From Chromatiaceae bacterium (GTDB lineage: Bacteria > Pseudomonadota > Gammaproteobacteria > Chromatiales > Chromatiaceae), in contig JACKMK010000001.1 of assembly GCA_024235395.1 (NCBI GenBank), forward strand, positions 1,240,001 to 1,304,000: a stretch of DNA of 64,000 nt. Direction: 5' to 3'. A program made the position numbers and the translations under genes. The notes under the pieces are model-generated. The model did no database searches, was not told where the DNA came from, and saw nothing but the letters and a program-made list of their open reading frames with translations. Position 1 is the stretch's first letter. Each line of letters opens with the position of its first letter. Positions 55,475 to 64,000 of the stretch are shown piece after piece.

Positions 55475-57231
55475 CTAGCCGCCCCCGCGTGGGCCAGGCG
55501 CAGCGCCGGATCGATCCCGCCGTCGGGTTCAATGTTGAGTAGACGCAGTGTCTCGCCCATCACCGCGGAGAACACCGGGCCGGCGACCTGGCCGCCATAG
55601 TATTTTTCGCCACGGGGTTCGTTGATGATGACGACCACTGCTATACGCGGTTGACCGGCCGGCGCCATACCGGCGAACAGCGACAGGTAGCGGTCGTCGT
55701 TGTAGCCGTTGGCACCAAACTTCTTTACCGTACCGGTCTTGCCGGCGACCCGGTAACCGGGCACGGCAGCTTCCGGTGCGGTGCCATCCGACGAGGCGAC
55801 CGCCTCGAGCATCCGGCGCACACTGGCGCTGGTCGCCGCACCGAATACCCGCCGACCGGCGGCGGGCGCCTCACGCTTCAGCAGCGTCGCCGGAATCGAC
55901 ACCCCGTCATTGGCGAGCGCAGCATACGCCTGGGCGAGTTGCAGTGCCGTGACCGAGATACCGTAACCGAACGACAAGGTGGCCTGATCGATCCGCGCCC
56001 AACGCCGGAAATCGTTCAACTGCCCGGCGACCGCCCCCGGAAACCCGACTGCGGGGCTTTGCCCGAAACCGAGGTGATCCATCACCCGCCACAGCGTCTG
56101 CTTGTCCATGGACAATGCGATCTTGCCGGCCCCGACGTTGCTCGAGCGGCTGAGCACGGTCGCGATATCGATCACACCGTTGTTGTGGTGATCCTTGACC
56201 TGCGCCGCACCCACATGGAAGTAGCCGGGAGAGGTGTCGATGGTCGAGTCGGCACGGATCACGCCTGCATCCAGTGCCGCAGCGACAGTAAAGGGCTTCA
56301 TCGTCGAGCCGGGTTCGAACAGGTCGGTCAGCGCGCGGTTGCGCAGTCGCCCACCGCGGTTCGATCGGCTGCCATTCGGGTTGAACGACGGCTGGTTCAC
56401 CATCGCCAGGATCTCGCCGGAGCGCACATCGAGCATCACCAGCGACCCGGACACGGCACGGTGCCGCTTCACGGCCGCCTTGAGTTCACGGTAGGCAATG
56501 AACTGCAGGCGCTGATCGATACTCAGCGCAAGGTGGTCGCCGGCACGCGGACTGCGGATGTTCTCTACGTCGTCGACGACCTGTCGCCGGCCATCACGCA
56601 GTACCAGCTTTTCACCGGGCTCGCCGCGCAACTCCTTGTCGAACTGGAGTTCCAGCCCTTCCTGGCCGGCATCCTCGACATCGGTGAATCCGATCACGTG
56701 CGCAAACACCTCGCCGGCCGGATAGTAGCGCTTGTATTCACGCTCGACATGCACGCCGCGGATACCGTGCGCCTTGACGACGTCCGTCACATGCGTTGCC
56801 TCGGAAGGAGGCACGCGCCGCTTGAGGTAGACGAATTGCCTCCCGGCATACTGCGCCAAACGGCTGCGCAACTGGTCTGGATCCATCCCCAATGCACGTG
56901 CCAGCGCCGCTGTCTGCTGTGGATCACCGCCAAGTTCGCGCGGGTTCGCGGCAATGGAATCGACCGGTGTACTGAGCGCCAGGACGTCGCCGCGCCGGTC
57001 GGTGATAAGGCCGCGATGCGCCGGCACCTCGACGCGCGCGAGGTAGCGGTCGGCCCCCTCCGACTGGAGGAAGTCCTTTTCCAGGATCTGCTGGTCGACG
57101 GCGCGCCAGACCAGCGCAACACCCGCGAACGCGAAAACCGCCAGCACGGTGTAGCGGCGACCGGCATAGCTCGGCAGCGCCTTCTCCTCACGCCGCACCT
57201 GACGGGCCCGTTTGTCGCGACGCGCTGCCAT
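55471..57231 (-). CDS. ftsI: septal transpeptidase FtsI (PBP3)
   Basis: Class B penicillin-binding protein. 586 residues. A cytoplasmic basic tail and one helix (about 25-45) precede the dimerisation domain (AHRGLITDRRGDVLALS). The transpeptidase domain has Ser309-x-x-Lys312 in EPGSTMKPF, SSN in SRSSNVGAGK and KTGT in AGKTGTVKKF. It works with FtsW. ftsL ends one base upstream. Confidence 0.98.
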   Translation of the reverse strand: MAARRDKRARQVRREEKALPSYAGRRYTVLAVFAFAGVALVWRAVDQQILEKDFLQSEGADRYLARVEVPAHRGLITDRRGDVLALSTPVDSIAANPRELGGDPQQTAALARALGMDPDQLRSRLAQYAGRQFVYLKRRVPPSEATHVTDVVKAHGIRGVHVEREYKRYYPAGEVFAHVIGFTDVEDAGQEGLELQFDKELRGEPGEKLVLRDGRRQVVDDVENIRSPRAGDHLALSIDQRLQFIAYRELKAAVKRHRAVSGSLVMLDVRSGEILAMVNQPSFNPNGSRSNRGGRLRNRALTDLFEPGSTMKPFTVAAALDAGVIRADSTIDTSPGYFHVGAAQVKDHHNNGVIDIATVLSRSSNVGAGKIALSMDKQTLWRVMDHLGFGQSPAVGFPGAVAGQLNDFRRWARIDQATLSFGYGISVTALQLAQAYAALANDGVSIPATLLKREAPAAGRRVFGAATSASVRRMLEAVASSDGTAPEAAVPGYRVAGKTGTVKKFGANGYNDDRYLSLFAGMAPAGQPRIAVVVIINEPRGEKYYGGQVAGPVFSAVMGETLRLLNIEPDGGIDPALRLAHAGAAR

Positions 57232-57501
57232 CTACTTGACCACCACGACCTGTTCGGCCGTCGGCGCATGCATCTGCAGGCGCTCGCCGGCGATCGTCAT
57301 CACCCTTCCCAGGGCGCCACTGGTCGCCAGTTCCAACTGCAGACGTCCCCATTCGATGTCAGCCTGGTCCCGCATCGCGCGCGCCTGCTGCAACTCGACG
57401 AACAGCGAGCGCGACGCCAGTTTCGCGTACACGACCGAGATACCGCTTACGATTACCGCGACGACCAGGATCACCAGCCAGAACGCCTGTGCGCGGGTCA
57501 T
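57232..57501 (-). CDS. ftsL: cell division protein FtsL
   Basis: An 89-residue bitopic protein of the FtsQLB complex. One helix (about 6-26) is followed by a periplasmic coiled coil (RSLFVELQQARAMRDQADIE) and a short tail (RVMTIAGERLQMHAP). Low sequence conservation is normal; position between rsmH and ftsI and topology make the call. The start overlaps the rsmH stop (ATGA). Confidence 0.94.
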   Translation of the reverse strand: MTRAQAFWLVILVVAVIVSGISVVYAKLASRSLFVELQQARAMRDQADIEWGRLQLELATSGALGRVMTIAGERLQMHAPTAEQVVVVK

Positions 57502-58436
57502 GCGAGCACCTCGGCGACGCGCAACACCGCACTGCGCGCACGCGGGTTACGTGCGATCTCCGCAGCCGATGCCTGCTGTGATTTGCCGACGACGCGTATC
57601 CGCCCGACGGTCTCGACGTGTTGCACCGGCAGGTGCTTCGGCAACCTGGGACCGCGCGCCGCATCGCGCATGAAGCGCTTGACGATGCGGTCTTCGAGCG
57701 AGTGAAAACTGATCACCACCAGGCGGGCCCCGCGGGCGAGAACATCCAGGGAATCACGCAGGCACAGCTGCAGGTCCTCGAGTTCACGGTTCAGGAAGAT
57801 CCGAATCGCCTGGAAGGTGCGCGTGGCCGGGTGCTTGTGGCGCTCTTTGACCGGGCACGCCTGTTCGACCAACTCCGCCAGTTCGCGCGTGCTGCCGATC
57901 GGCGCCAGCTGGCGACGCGCCACCAGCGCCCTGGCGATGCGCCGTGCGAAACGCTCCTCGCCGTAAAGGTGCAGCACATCGGCGATCTCGGCCTCGTCGG
58001 CATGCGCCAGCCAGTCGGCCGCGCGTCGCCCGCTTGTCTGGTCCATGCGCATGTCGAGCGGACCGTCGCCGAGAAAGCTGAACCCGCGTTGCGGATCGTC
58101 GATCTGCGGCGACGACACGCCCAGATCCAGCAACAAACCGTCGACCCGCCCGGTAAGGCCGCGCTCGGCGGCCACTGCGGCCAGTGCGGCGAAGCTGCCG
58201 TGCACTATGCTGAAACGATGATCATTGGAGAAACGTTCGCGCGCCACCAACACCGCGTGTTCATCCTTATCGAATGCGAGCAACCGGCCATCCGCGTTGA
58301 GTTCGCCCAGGATCCGCGCACTGTGTCCGCCGCGCCCGAAGGTACCGTCGACGTAGATGCCATCGGGGCGGATCTTGAGTGCGGTGACAGCCTCTTCGAG
58401 CAGCACCGGTACGTGTTCAGCCGGCGCAGGGCTCAC
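57498..58436 (-). CDS. rsmH: 16S rRNA (cytosine1402-N4)-methyltransferase RsmH
   Basis: Methylates C1402 in the ribosomal P site, together with RsmI at the 2'-O position. 312 residues. It has HVPVLLEEAVTAL, YVDGTFGRGGHSARIL for SAM, LLLDLGVSSPQIDDPQRGFSF, GPLDMRMDQ and VISFHSLEDRIVKRF. GTG at 58436 overlaps the mraZ stop by GTGA. A longer frame to 58499 lies inside mraZ. Its partner gene rsmI is unusually close (59649-60527). Confidence 0.97.
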   Translation of the reverse strand: MSPAPAEHVPVLLEEAVTALKIRPDGIYVDGTFGRGGHSARILGELNADGRLLAFDKDEHAVLVARERFSNDHRFSIVHGSFAALAAVAAERGLTGRVDGLLLDLGVSSPQIDDPQRGFSFLGDGPLDMRMDQTSGRRAADWLAHADEAEIADVLHLYGEERFARRIARALVARRQLAPIGSTRELAELVEQACPVKERHKHPATRTFQAIRIFLNRELEDLQLCLRDSLDVLARGARLVVISFHSLEDRIVKRFMRDAARGPRLPKHLPVQHVETVGRIRVVGKSQQASAAEIARNPRARSAVLRVAEVLA

Positions 58437-58897
58437 AAGCGGAACCCCTTCAGCTCCTCCGGCAGACCATTCGAACCCGGTGCCACTGCCGTCAACCATT
58501 GTTCGCGGTTGCCGCTCCAGACATCGGCATCCCAGATCTCGATCTTGTTTGCCTGGCCGACCAGCGCGACCTTCTTACCCAGGCCCGCGAACTCGCGCTG
58601 CTCGGCGGAAAGCAGAATGCGCCCCTGGGCGTCCAGCTCATGCTCGGACGCATAACCCACCATCAGTCGCTGCATCGCGCGGATCATCGGGTGCATGGAG
58701 TCGCGCCGCGAGAGCTCGCGCGCGACCTCGAACCATTCGTTTTCGGGGTACAGCAGCAGACAGCGTTCCTTGTCATCCGGGTTGACCGTCACAACCACCC
58801 GCGAGGCACAGCACTGCGCCAGCGCATCGCGGTACTTGGCCGGTACCGCCAGGCGCCCCTTGGCGTCGAGATTGAGCGTGCTGACCCCCAAAAACAC
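58433..58897 (-). CDS. mraZ: transcriptional regulator MraZ
   Basis: AbrB-like regulator that represses the dcw promoter in E. coli. 154 residues with two swapped-hairpin repeats: STLNLDAKGRLAVPAKYRD and HELDAQGRILLSAEQRE, each with the DxxGR motif. First gene of the dcw cluster. It lies behind a good sigma-70 promoter and TGGGN-type boxes, so autorepression is predicted. Confidence 0.98.
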   Translation of the reverse strand: MFLGVSTLNLDAKGRLAVPAKYRDALAQCCASRVVVTVNPDDKERCLLLYPENEWFEVARELSRRDSMHPMIRAMQRLMVGYASEHELDAQGRILLSAEQREFAGLGKKVALVGQANKIEIWDADVWSGNREQWLTAVAPGSNGLPEELKGFRL

Positions 58898-58931
58898 GGC
58901 TGCGCCGTCTCCTCCTTAGCATGGGTGATCG

Positions 58932-58956
58932 CCCCCCAATTCCCCACGATCTCCCA
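58932..58956 (-). promoter_or_regulatory. MraZ binding boxes
   Basis: On the minus strand TGGG repeats begin at 58956, 58946 and 58938, the first two exactly 10 bp apart, just downstream of the -10. E. coli MraZ binds TGGGN repeats at 10-bp spacing near its own promoter. Another TGGGG lies in the promoter spacer. Confidence 0.7.
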
Positions 58957-58967
58957 CTTGAAGTGGA

Positions 58968-58996
58968 ATATTAGGTCCCTATCCCCACACGGTCAA
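58968..58996 (-). promoter_or_regulatory. sigma-70 promoter of mraZ and the dcw cluster
   Basis: TTGACC (58996-58991), 17-bp spacer, TAATAT (58973-58968), about 70 bp upstream of the mraZ ATG. Confidence 0.8.
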
Positions 58997-59240
58997 GCGC
59001 GTTTAGGAGAAAAATGCTTAAACCTCAGTGACTTAGATGCCCGAGAGCAAGGATCGGAAACGGTCAGGAAAACAGGCTCCTAACCGGTCGAGTTAAAGTG
59101 AAATATCAAGAATGGCGTGGTTTGCCCGGGTCGCGAAGGAACGTGATTCCCGTCACGGGCGATCGACACGGCAGGCGGGTGCGGCGAACGGCCGGGGCGC
59201 CGCCGTCGGGACTTCCCCGGCCTGCATCAAAAAGGGTGTT
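58997..59240. other. non-coding stretch between the mraZ promoter and rnpB
   Basis: No convincing gene. A T5 run on the minus strand just after rnpB (about 59234-59229) and an inverted repeat with 8-bp arms (GGCCGGGG at 59190-59197, CCCCGGCC at 59215-59222) may take part in rnpB 3' end formation. The part 59000-59150 is less GC-rich and shows nothing recognisable. Confidence 0.5.
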
Positions 59241-59606
<366 letters not shown>

Positions 59607-59613
59607 ACGTCAC

Positions 59614-59642
59614 ACAGTAGGCCAAGCGCACCGCGCGCACAA
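59614..59642 (-). promoter_or_regulatory. probable rnpB promoter
   Basis: TTGTGC (59642-59637), 17-bp spacer, TACTGT (59619-59614), ending 7 nt before the predicted 5' end of rnpB. Individual hexamers match poorly but the position is exact. Confidence 0.5.
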
Positions 59643-59648
59643 GCGCAC

Positions 59649-60527
59649 CTAGCCGCCGCTCAATTCGAGCGCGCGTCGGTAAAGTGCATTCTTCTTGCCG
59701 CCGGTAAGCCGCGCCGCCAGGCCCGCCGCCTGCCGCACCGGCAGCTCGGCCAGCAGCACGCGCAGCACATCATCAACCTGCAGTCCCGGCGGCACCTCGT
59801 CCTGAGGCACACCGGCAATGAGGATCACGATCTCGCCGAGACGCTGGTGTCCGTCGTCCGCGACCCAGCCGGAAAGCTCGGCGAGCGATGCCGCGCGCAC
59901 GGTCTCGTGCATCTTGGTCAGTTCGCGCGCAAAGACCGCGGGGCGGTCACCTCCGAAGACCTGCTGCATGTCGCGCAGGGTGTCAACGATGCGGTGCGAC
60001 GACTCGTAGAACACCATGGTCGCACTGGCGTGACGCAGGCGTTCCAGCTGCGCGATCCGGGCGGCCGCGCGGCGCGGTAGAAACCCCTCGAAACAGAACC
60101 GGTCGGTCGGCAGTCCGGACACCGACAGCGCCGCGAGCAGGGCGCTCGCCCCGGGCACCGGGATCACCGGAATCGCGTGCGCACGGCACGCCCTGACGAG
60201 CGGAAAACCGGGATCGCTGATCAAAGGCGTACCGGCATCGGACACCAGCGCCAACGACTCGCCGGCCTGCAACGAAGACAGTACACGCGATACCGCGTCC
60301 AGCTCATTGTGCTCATGCAGCGCGATCATCGGCTTGACGATGCCGTAGTGATCCAAGAGGCGACGGCTGTGCCGCGTGTCTTCGGCGGCGATCCGATCGA
60401 CACTGCGCAACACCTGGAGCGCACGCAGCGTGACGTCATCGAGGTTACCGATCGGCGTCGCGACGACATACAGCTTACCCGACGTGTTTGACACCTCTAG
60501 ATGCACCTTTGATACTCGGGTACCCAT
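59649..60527 (-). CDS. rsmI: 16S rRNA (cytidine1402-2'-O)-methyltransferase RsmI
   Basis: SAM-dependent tetrapyrrole-methylase-fold enzyme, 292 residues. It has GKLYVVATPIGNLDDVTLRA, AAEDTRHSRRLLDHY, LVSDAGTPLISDPGFPLV, PVPGASALLAALSVSGL, FEGFLPRR and MVFYESSHRIVDTL. The C-terminal KKNALYRRALEL is intact. ATG at 60527 gives 12 residues before GKLY as in E. coli. A GTG at 60491 is possible and would clear the divergent lpoA promoter. Divergent from lpoA by only 21 bp. Confidence 0.97.
   Translation of the reverse strand: MGTRVSKVHLEVSNTSGKLYVVATPIGNLDDVTLRALQVLRSVDRIAAEDTRHSRRLLDHYGIVKPMIALHEHNELDAVSRVLSSLQAGESLALVSDAGTPLISDPGFPLVRACRAHAIPVIPVPGASALLAALSVSGLPTDRFCFEGFLPRRAAARIAQLERLRHASATMVFYESSHRIVDTLRDMQQVFGGDRPAVFARELTKMHETVRAASLAELSGWVADDGHQRLGEIVILIAGVPQDEVPPGLQVDDVLRVLLAELPVRQAAGLAARLTGGKKNALYRRALELSGG
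60488..60516 (+). promoter_or_regulatory. sigma-70 promoter of lpoA
   Basis: Perfect -35 TTGACA (60488-60493), 17-bp spacer, -10 GATACT (60511-60516), about 33 bp before the lpoA ATG. It lies within the first codons of rsmI if that gene starts at 60527. Confidence 0.65.
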
Positions 60528-60548
60528 CCTGATCGCACCCCGTGTTCC

Positions 60549-62492
60549 ATGCAAGCCGCCACCCTGTTCCGCTCCCTCCTGATCCTGTTCTGGCTCGCGC
60601 TCGCATTCGGTTGCGCGCAGACGCCGCCGCGCCCGGCCGGCCCGACAGCGTCGGACCCGGACGTGATCCGCGCCGGCGAATTGTTGGCGGCCGGCCAGTA
60701 CCTGCGTGCGATGGATGCCTATCGCCAGCTGGTCGCGCGCAGCGTCACGCCGCAGCAACGCGCCGGATTCCTGATCAGCGTAGCGGACGCGGCACGTCTC
60801 GGCGGCGACTGGGACAGCGTGCGTGCGACCTTGGAGGAACTCGCCGCGTTGCCGCTCGATGCCGACCAGGTGTTGCTACTGCACCTGCTCCAGACCGAGG
60901 TATTGCTGCAGGAACGACGCGCTGAAGACGCGCTGGCAGCACTCGGTAACGCGCCACCGGAGACGACGCCGAGCGGTGTACAGATCCGGTATTTCGACGA
61001 TCTCGCGGCTGCCTACCGGCAGCTCGGCAACCTGCTGGAGACCGCCAATGCGCTGCAGGCCGTCGACGCGCTGCAGAGCGATCCCAACGAGCGCCTGCAG
61101 ACACAGACCGAGATCCTGCGTTCGCTCGCGCTGTTGAACGAGCAGATATTGACCTCGTTGCAACCTTCCCCGCCGGGAACCGCCGGAGGCTGGATGGAAC
61201 TGGCGCTGCTGGTCAAGCGGTACGGTCACGAACCGGCCGAACTGAACACACGTTTTGCAGCGTGGCGCCAACAGTTCCCGGACCATCCCGCCCTACCGGA
61301 GTTGCTGGTCAGTTATCGCGACCAGTTGCAGGGCCAGATGCAGCAGTTCTCACATATCGCCGTGCTGCTGCCGCAGTCCGGACCGCTGGCCGGGGTCGCG
61401 GCAGCGATACGCGACGGGATCGTGATCAGCCTGTTCGAGATCCCGTCGACACGCCGCCCCGAATTGCGCTTCTATGACGCGAGTGACGAGGCCGGGATCT
61501 GGCCCTTGTACAACGAAGCCGTGGCCGCGGGCGCCGAAATAGTGATCGGTCCCTTGCAGAAGGAGTCGGTCGCGCAGCTACTGCGCGCCGGCGAACTGCC
61601 GGTCCCGGTGCTCGCTTTGAACCAGGTCGAGATCGAGACCAGGCCGACCTCGAACCTGTTCATGTATTCACTGTCGCCGGAGGACGAGGCCCGCCAGGTC
61701 GCCGAGCGCATCTGGCTGGACGGCCATCGTCATCCGGTAGTCCTGGTTCCACAGGGCAGCTGGGGCGAACGCGTCGCGACGGCGTTCGAGGCACGCTGGT
61801 CGAGTCTCGGCGGGCTTGTCGCAGGTGTGACGCAATACGACGAACAGAGTCACGACTATACCGGTCCGATCACCCAGGTGCTGCAGCTCGACCAGAGCGC
61901 CGAACGCCATCGTCAGCTGCAGGGCATACTGGGACGCAAGCTGGAGTTCGAACCCAGCCGCCGCGCCGATGCCGACGCGGTGTTCATGGCGGCACGGCCG
62001 GTGCAGGCGCAAGGCATGCGCCCGCAATTGCAGTTCCACCATGCAGCCGATCTGCCGGTATACGCGACATCACACGCTTGGCTGGGCGCGCTGGCACCGA
62101 ACCAGGTCGAGGACATGAAAGGCATACTGCTGGCCGATATCCCCTGGTTGGTGACCGCCAGCGGCGGCGGCGAGACCGACCGCGCCAGCGTTGCGCAGGT
62201 CCTCCCGAACAGCGGCACCGCCTATGCGCGACTGTACGCGATGGGCATGGACGCACTGCGCCTGGTACCGCATCTGCGACGCCTGCAGAGCAGCCGTTAC
62301 GAGGCCCTGGACGGCAGTACCGGCAGCCTGTACATGGACGAGTTGAACCAGATCCATCGGCAGCTGGTTTGGGTCAGGCTCGACGCCGAACCCGAGATCC
62401 TGGGCTTTGCGCCACGCATGGATCTACAGGGCGACGCCCTCTCGGGCGAACCCACGGTCCAGGCGATCGATGGCAGCGTCACCAGACCCTGA
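60549..62492 (+). CDS. lpoA: outer membrane lipoprotein LpoA, activator of PBP1A
   Basis: Lipoprotein that spans the periplasm and stimulates the peptidoglycan synthase PBP1A. 647 residues. The signal ends in LAFGC with lipid Cys22. An N-terminal TPR-like helical domain (to about residue 270; AGELLAAGQYLRAMDAYRQL) is followed by a periplasmic-binding-protein-like domain (HIAVLLPQSGPLAGVAAAI, VIGPLQKESVAQLL, DAVFMAARPVQAQ). It starts the lpoA-yraN-diaA-dolP run and shares one base with yraN (TGATG). Confidence 0.94.
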   Translation: MQAATLFRSLLILFWLALAFGCAQTPPRPAGPTASDPDVIRAGELLAAGQYLRAMDAYRQLVARSVTPQQRAGFLISVADAARLGGDWDSVRATLEELAALPLDADQVLLLHLLQTEVLLQERRAEDALAALGNAPPETTPSGVQIRYFDDLAAAYRQLGNLLETANALQAVDALQSDPNERLQTQTEILRSLALLNEQILTSLQPSPPGTAGGWMELALLVKRYGHEPAELNTRFAAWRQQFPDHPALPELLVSYRDQLQGQMQQFSHIAVLLPQSGPLAGVAAAIRDGIVISLFEIPSTRRPELRFYDASDEAGIWPLYNEAVAAGAEIVIGPLQKESVAQLLRAGELPVPVLALNQVEIETRPTSNLFMYSLSPEDEARQVAERIWLDGHRHPVVLVPQGSWGERVATAFEARWSSLGGLVAGVTQYDEQSHDYTGPITQVLQLDQSAERHRQLQGILGRKLEFEPSRRADADAVFMAARPVQAQGMRPQLQFHHAADLPVYATSHAWLGALAPNQVEDMKGILLADIPWLVTASGGGETDRASVAQVLPNSGTAYARLYAMGMDALRLVPHLRRLQSSRYEALDGSTGSLYMDELNQIHRQLVWVRLDAEPEILGFAPRMDLQGDALSGEPTVQAIDGSVTRP

Positions 62493-62839
62493 TGGGAAAC
62501 ACGCAGCAGCGCGGCCGGGATGCCGAGGATCGCGCTGCGGCATTGCTGTCACGACACGGCCTGCGCCTGATGCAGCGCAACTACCGCTGCCGCGGTGGCG
62601 AGATCGATCTGGTGATGCGGGACGGCGAACTGCTGGTGTTCGTCGAGGTACGTTTCCGCAACAGCGTCGCATTCGGCGGCGCACTGGTCAGCATCGACCA
62701 GCGCAAACGCCGGCGATTGCTCAACGCGGCCAATCATTTCATCGTGAACAGCGGTTGGCAGGGACCGTGCCGCTTCGACGTCGTCGGCTTCGACGGCGAC
62801 CGCGAGGCACACTGGATCCGCGACGCCTTTCCCGCATGA
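62492..62839 (+). CDS. yraN: YraN family protein (UPF0102)
   Basis: A 115-residue small protein with a Holliday-junction-resolvase/endonuclease-like fold. The nuclease-type motif is visible: GRDAEDRAAALL, then GGEIDLVMRDGELLVFVEVRFR (E-x-D...E-V-K-like, with Arg in the last place). Biological role poorly known. It overlaps the lpoA stop by one base and is followed by diaA after 64 bp. Confidence 0.92.
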   Translation: MGNTQQRGRDAEDRAAALLSRHGLRLMQRNYRCRGGEIDLVMRDGELLVFVEVRFRNSVAFGGALVSIDQRKRRRLLNAANHFIVNSGWQGPCRFDVVGFDGDREAHWIRDAFPA

Positions 62840-62903
62840 GATCGACCCGGCGCGTCGGTCGTGCGACACTGTGCACTGTGCTTTCGATCAGCCCAGCTCG
62901 TCA

Positions 62904-63491
62904 GTGAATCCAATCACGCGCGTTGCCAGCATGTTCGCCGAGAGCGCGCAATTGAGCGCAAGCGCCGCCAGTGTGCAGGCCGCGCCGATCGCGCGCGCGG
63001 CCAGTCGGATCGTCTCCAGTCTGTTGGGCGGCGGCAAGGTGTTGAGCTGTGGAAACGGCAGCTCCGCTGCCGATGCACAATACTTTGCCGCGCAGATGCA
63101 ACATCGCTTCGAACGGGAACGGCCAGGGCTACCGGCGATCGCGCTGAACTCCGATGCAGCGATCCTCACCGCGATCGCGCTCGACGACGGCTTCAGCGAA
63201 ATTTTCAGCAAACAGGTGGGAGCACTGGGACAACCCGGTGACATCCTGCTGACGCTGAGCATCAACGGCACTGCGAGCAACATGGTCGGTGCGATCACGG
63301 CCGCGCGGGAGCGACAGATGCGCGTGATCGCGGTCACAGGACGCGACGGCGGCGAGGTCGCCGCGCGCCTCGACGCACAAGATGTCGAGATCCGCACACC
63401 CGCGGTGGAAGCGGCGCGGATACTCGAGAATCATCGGCTCGTGATTCATTGCCTGTGTGACCTCATCGATCTTGAACTGATAGGTGGTTAA
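62904..63491 (+). CDS. diaA: DnaA initiator-associating protein DiaA
   Basis: A 195-residue SIS-domain protein that promotes DnaA assembly at the origin. It has KVLSCGNGSSAADAQYFAAQM, FERERPGLPAIALNSD, LGQPGDILLTLSINGTASN and the C-terminal HCLCDLIDLELIG. GmhA (sedoheptulose-7-P isomerase) shares the fold; the neighbours yraN and dolP favour DiaA. The GTG at 62904 aligns with the E. coli N-terminus; an in-frame GTG at 62871 would add 11 residues. Confidence 0.9.
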   Translation: MNPITRVASMFAESAQLSASAASVQAAPIARAASRIVSSLLGGGKVLSCGNGSSAADAQYFAAQMQHRFERERPGLPAIALNSDAAILTAIALDDGFSEIFSKQVGALGQPGDILLTLSINGTASNMVGAITAARERQMRVIAVTGRDGGEVAARLDAQDVEIRTPAVEAARILENHRLVIHCLCDLIDLELIGG

Positions 63492-63497
63492 GCCGAA

Positions 63498-64000
63498 ATG
63501 AACGCAAAGAAGTTGTTTGCACGAAATGCATCCATCCTGCTCCTGGCATTCACGCTGTCCGGCTGTGGCGCAGTCGTGGTCGGCGGCGTCGTGACCGGAG
63601 CCGCAGTGGTCCATGACCGCCGTACGACCGGCACCCTGGTCGAGGATCAGGAGATTTTCCTCCGCGCTATCACGATCCGCCAGCAGGACGAGGAACTGAA
63701 GCGGCTCAGCAACATCAATGTCGACGTCTACAACCTGCAGGTGTTGCTCACCGGACAGGCCGAGAACGCGCAGATCGTCGAGGGTTTCCGTCAGCGCGTC
63801 GCGGCCATCCCCAGGGTCAGGACCGTGTTCAACGAGGTGACGATCGGCGCCGAGAACACCTGGGGTGAGGCGACCGCGGACGCCTACCTGACGTCGCGCG
63901 TCAAGGTTGCACTGTTCGACGTCGGCATCGAGGGGTTCGACCCGGTGCGGGTCAAGGTGACCAGTTCGCAGGGCACCGTCTACCTGATGGGGCTGCTGAG
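63498..64000 (+). CDS. dolP: BON-domain outer membrane lipoprotein DolP/YraP (3' end outside the window)
   Basis: Envelope-integrity lipoprotein. At least 167 residues are encoded before the window ends. The signal ends in TLSGC with lipid Cys23, followed by AVVVGGVVTGAAVVHDRRTTG as in YraP. The first BON domain (NINVDVYNLQVLLTGQAEN, then VFNEVTIG) is complete, and the second begins near residue 125 (DAYLTSRVKVALF). ATG at 63498, 6 bp after the diaA stop. In E. coli it supports outer membrane integrity through BAM, whose subunit BamD is also encoded in this window. Confidence 0.93.
   Translation, partial: MNAKKLFARNASILLLAFTLSGCGAVVVGGVVTGAAVVHDRRTTGTLVEDQEIFLRAITIRQQDEELKRLSNINVDVYNLQVLLTGQAENAQIVEGFRQRVAAIPRVRTVFNEVTIGAENTWGEATADAYLTSRVKVALFDVGIEGFDPVRVKVTSSQGTVYLMGLL

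Overview
The window is GC-rich chromosomal DNA from a gammaproteobacterium. The complete mraZ-to-lpxC division and wall cluster, the rsmI/lpoA/yraN/diaA/dolP cluster, bamD, and the DAP-type murE ligase all point to that class. A secreted Gly/Trp/Tyr-rich protein that looks like a sulfur globule envelope protein suggests a sulfur-oxidising, sulfur-storing member such as a Chromatiales-like purple sulfur or thiotrophic bacterium. The lifestyle is inferred mainly from that one gene. No rRNA, tRNA, CRISPR array or intact insertion sequence was seen; the one structural RNA is rnpB.

Layout. 1-263: 5' part of rppH (minus). 415-2876: HAD phosphatase and a BtuCD-type ABC importer without its binding protein. 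2926-4403: a small membrane protein, an orphan IS630-type DNA-binding domain and the sulfur globule protein with a terminator. 4477-7352: a gamma-glutamyltransferase and an HD-GYP phosphodiesterase. 7365-10904 (minus): a spermidine-synthase-fold protein and clpB, the latter behind a good sigma-32 promoter. 11045-14643: a large RND/MMPL permease with a C-terminal cyclic-nucleotide-binding domain, translationally coupled to a secreted protein of unknown function. 14680-17539 (minus): def, a GcvR-like ACT protein, pgeF and rluD, divergent from bamD (17590-18408). 18494-22785 (minus): glnB, nadE, sucD and sucC.

22907-33029 (plus) is a type IV pilus block: pilS-pilR, a regulatory region with a sigma-54 promoter and phased repeats, two pilin genes, pilB-pilC-pilD, then coaE, zapD and yacG. 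33030-39609 (minus) holds a hypothetical protein, a MutT-ThiE fusion, argJ, secA and an M23 peptidase. dciA (plus) lies between this block and lpxC.

40148-58897 (minus) is the dcw cluster, transcribed from mraZ down to lpxC. From mraZ to ftsA almost every junction overlaps or abuts. The murC-murB junction would be the only real gap, but it is bridged by an unannotated 52-codon frame that overlaps both neighbours. rnpB and rsmI lie upstream of mraZ. lpoA-yraN-diaA-dolP run the other way to the right edge, where dolP is cut.

Much of the window therefore builds the envelope: peptidoglycan precursors and division (dcw), PBP activation (lpoA), outer membrane assembly (bamD, dolP), export (secA), lipid A (lpxC) and pili. 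Strongest candidates for something new: the small frame between murC and murB, the RND-cNMP fusion with its secreted partner, the 10-bp-phased TGACG/CGTCA repeats upstream of pilA, and the orphan HTH beside the sulfur globule gene.
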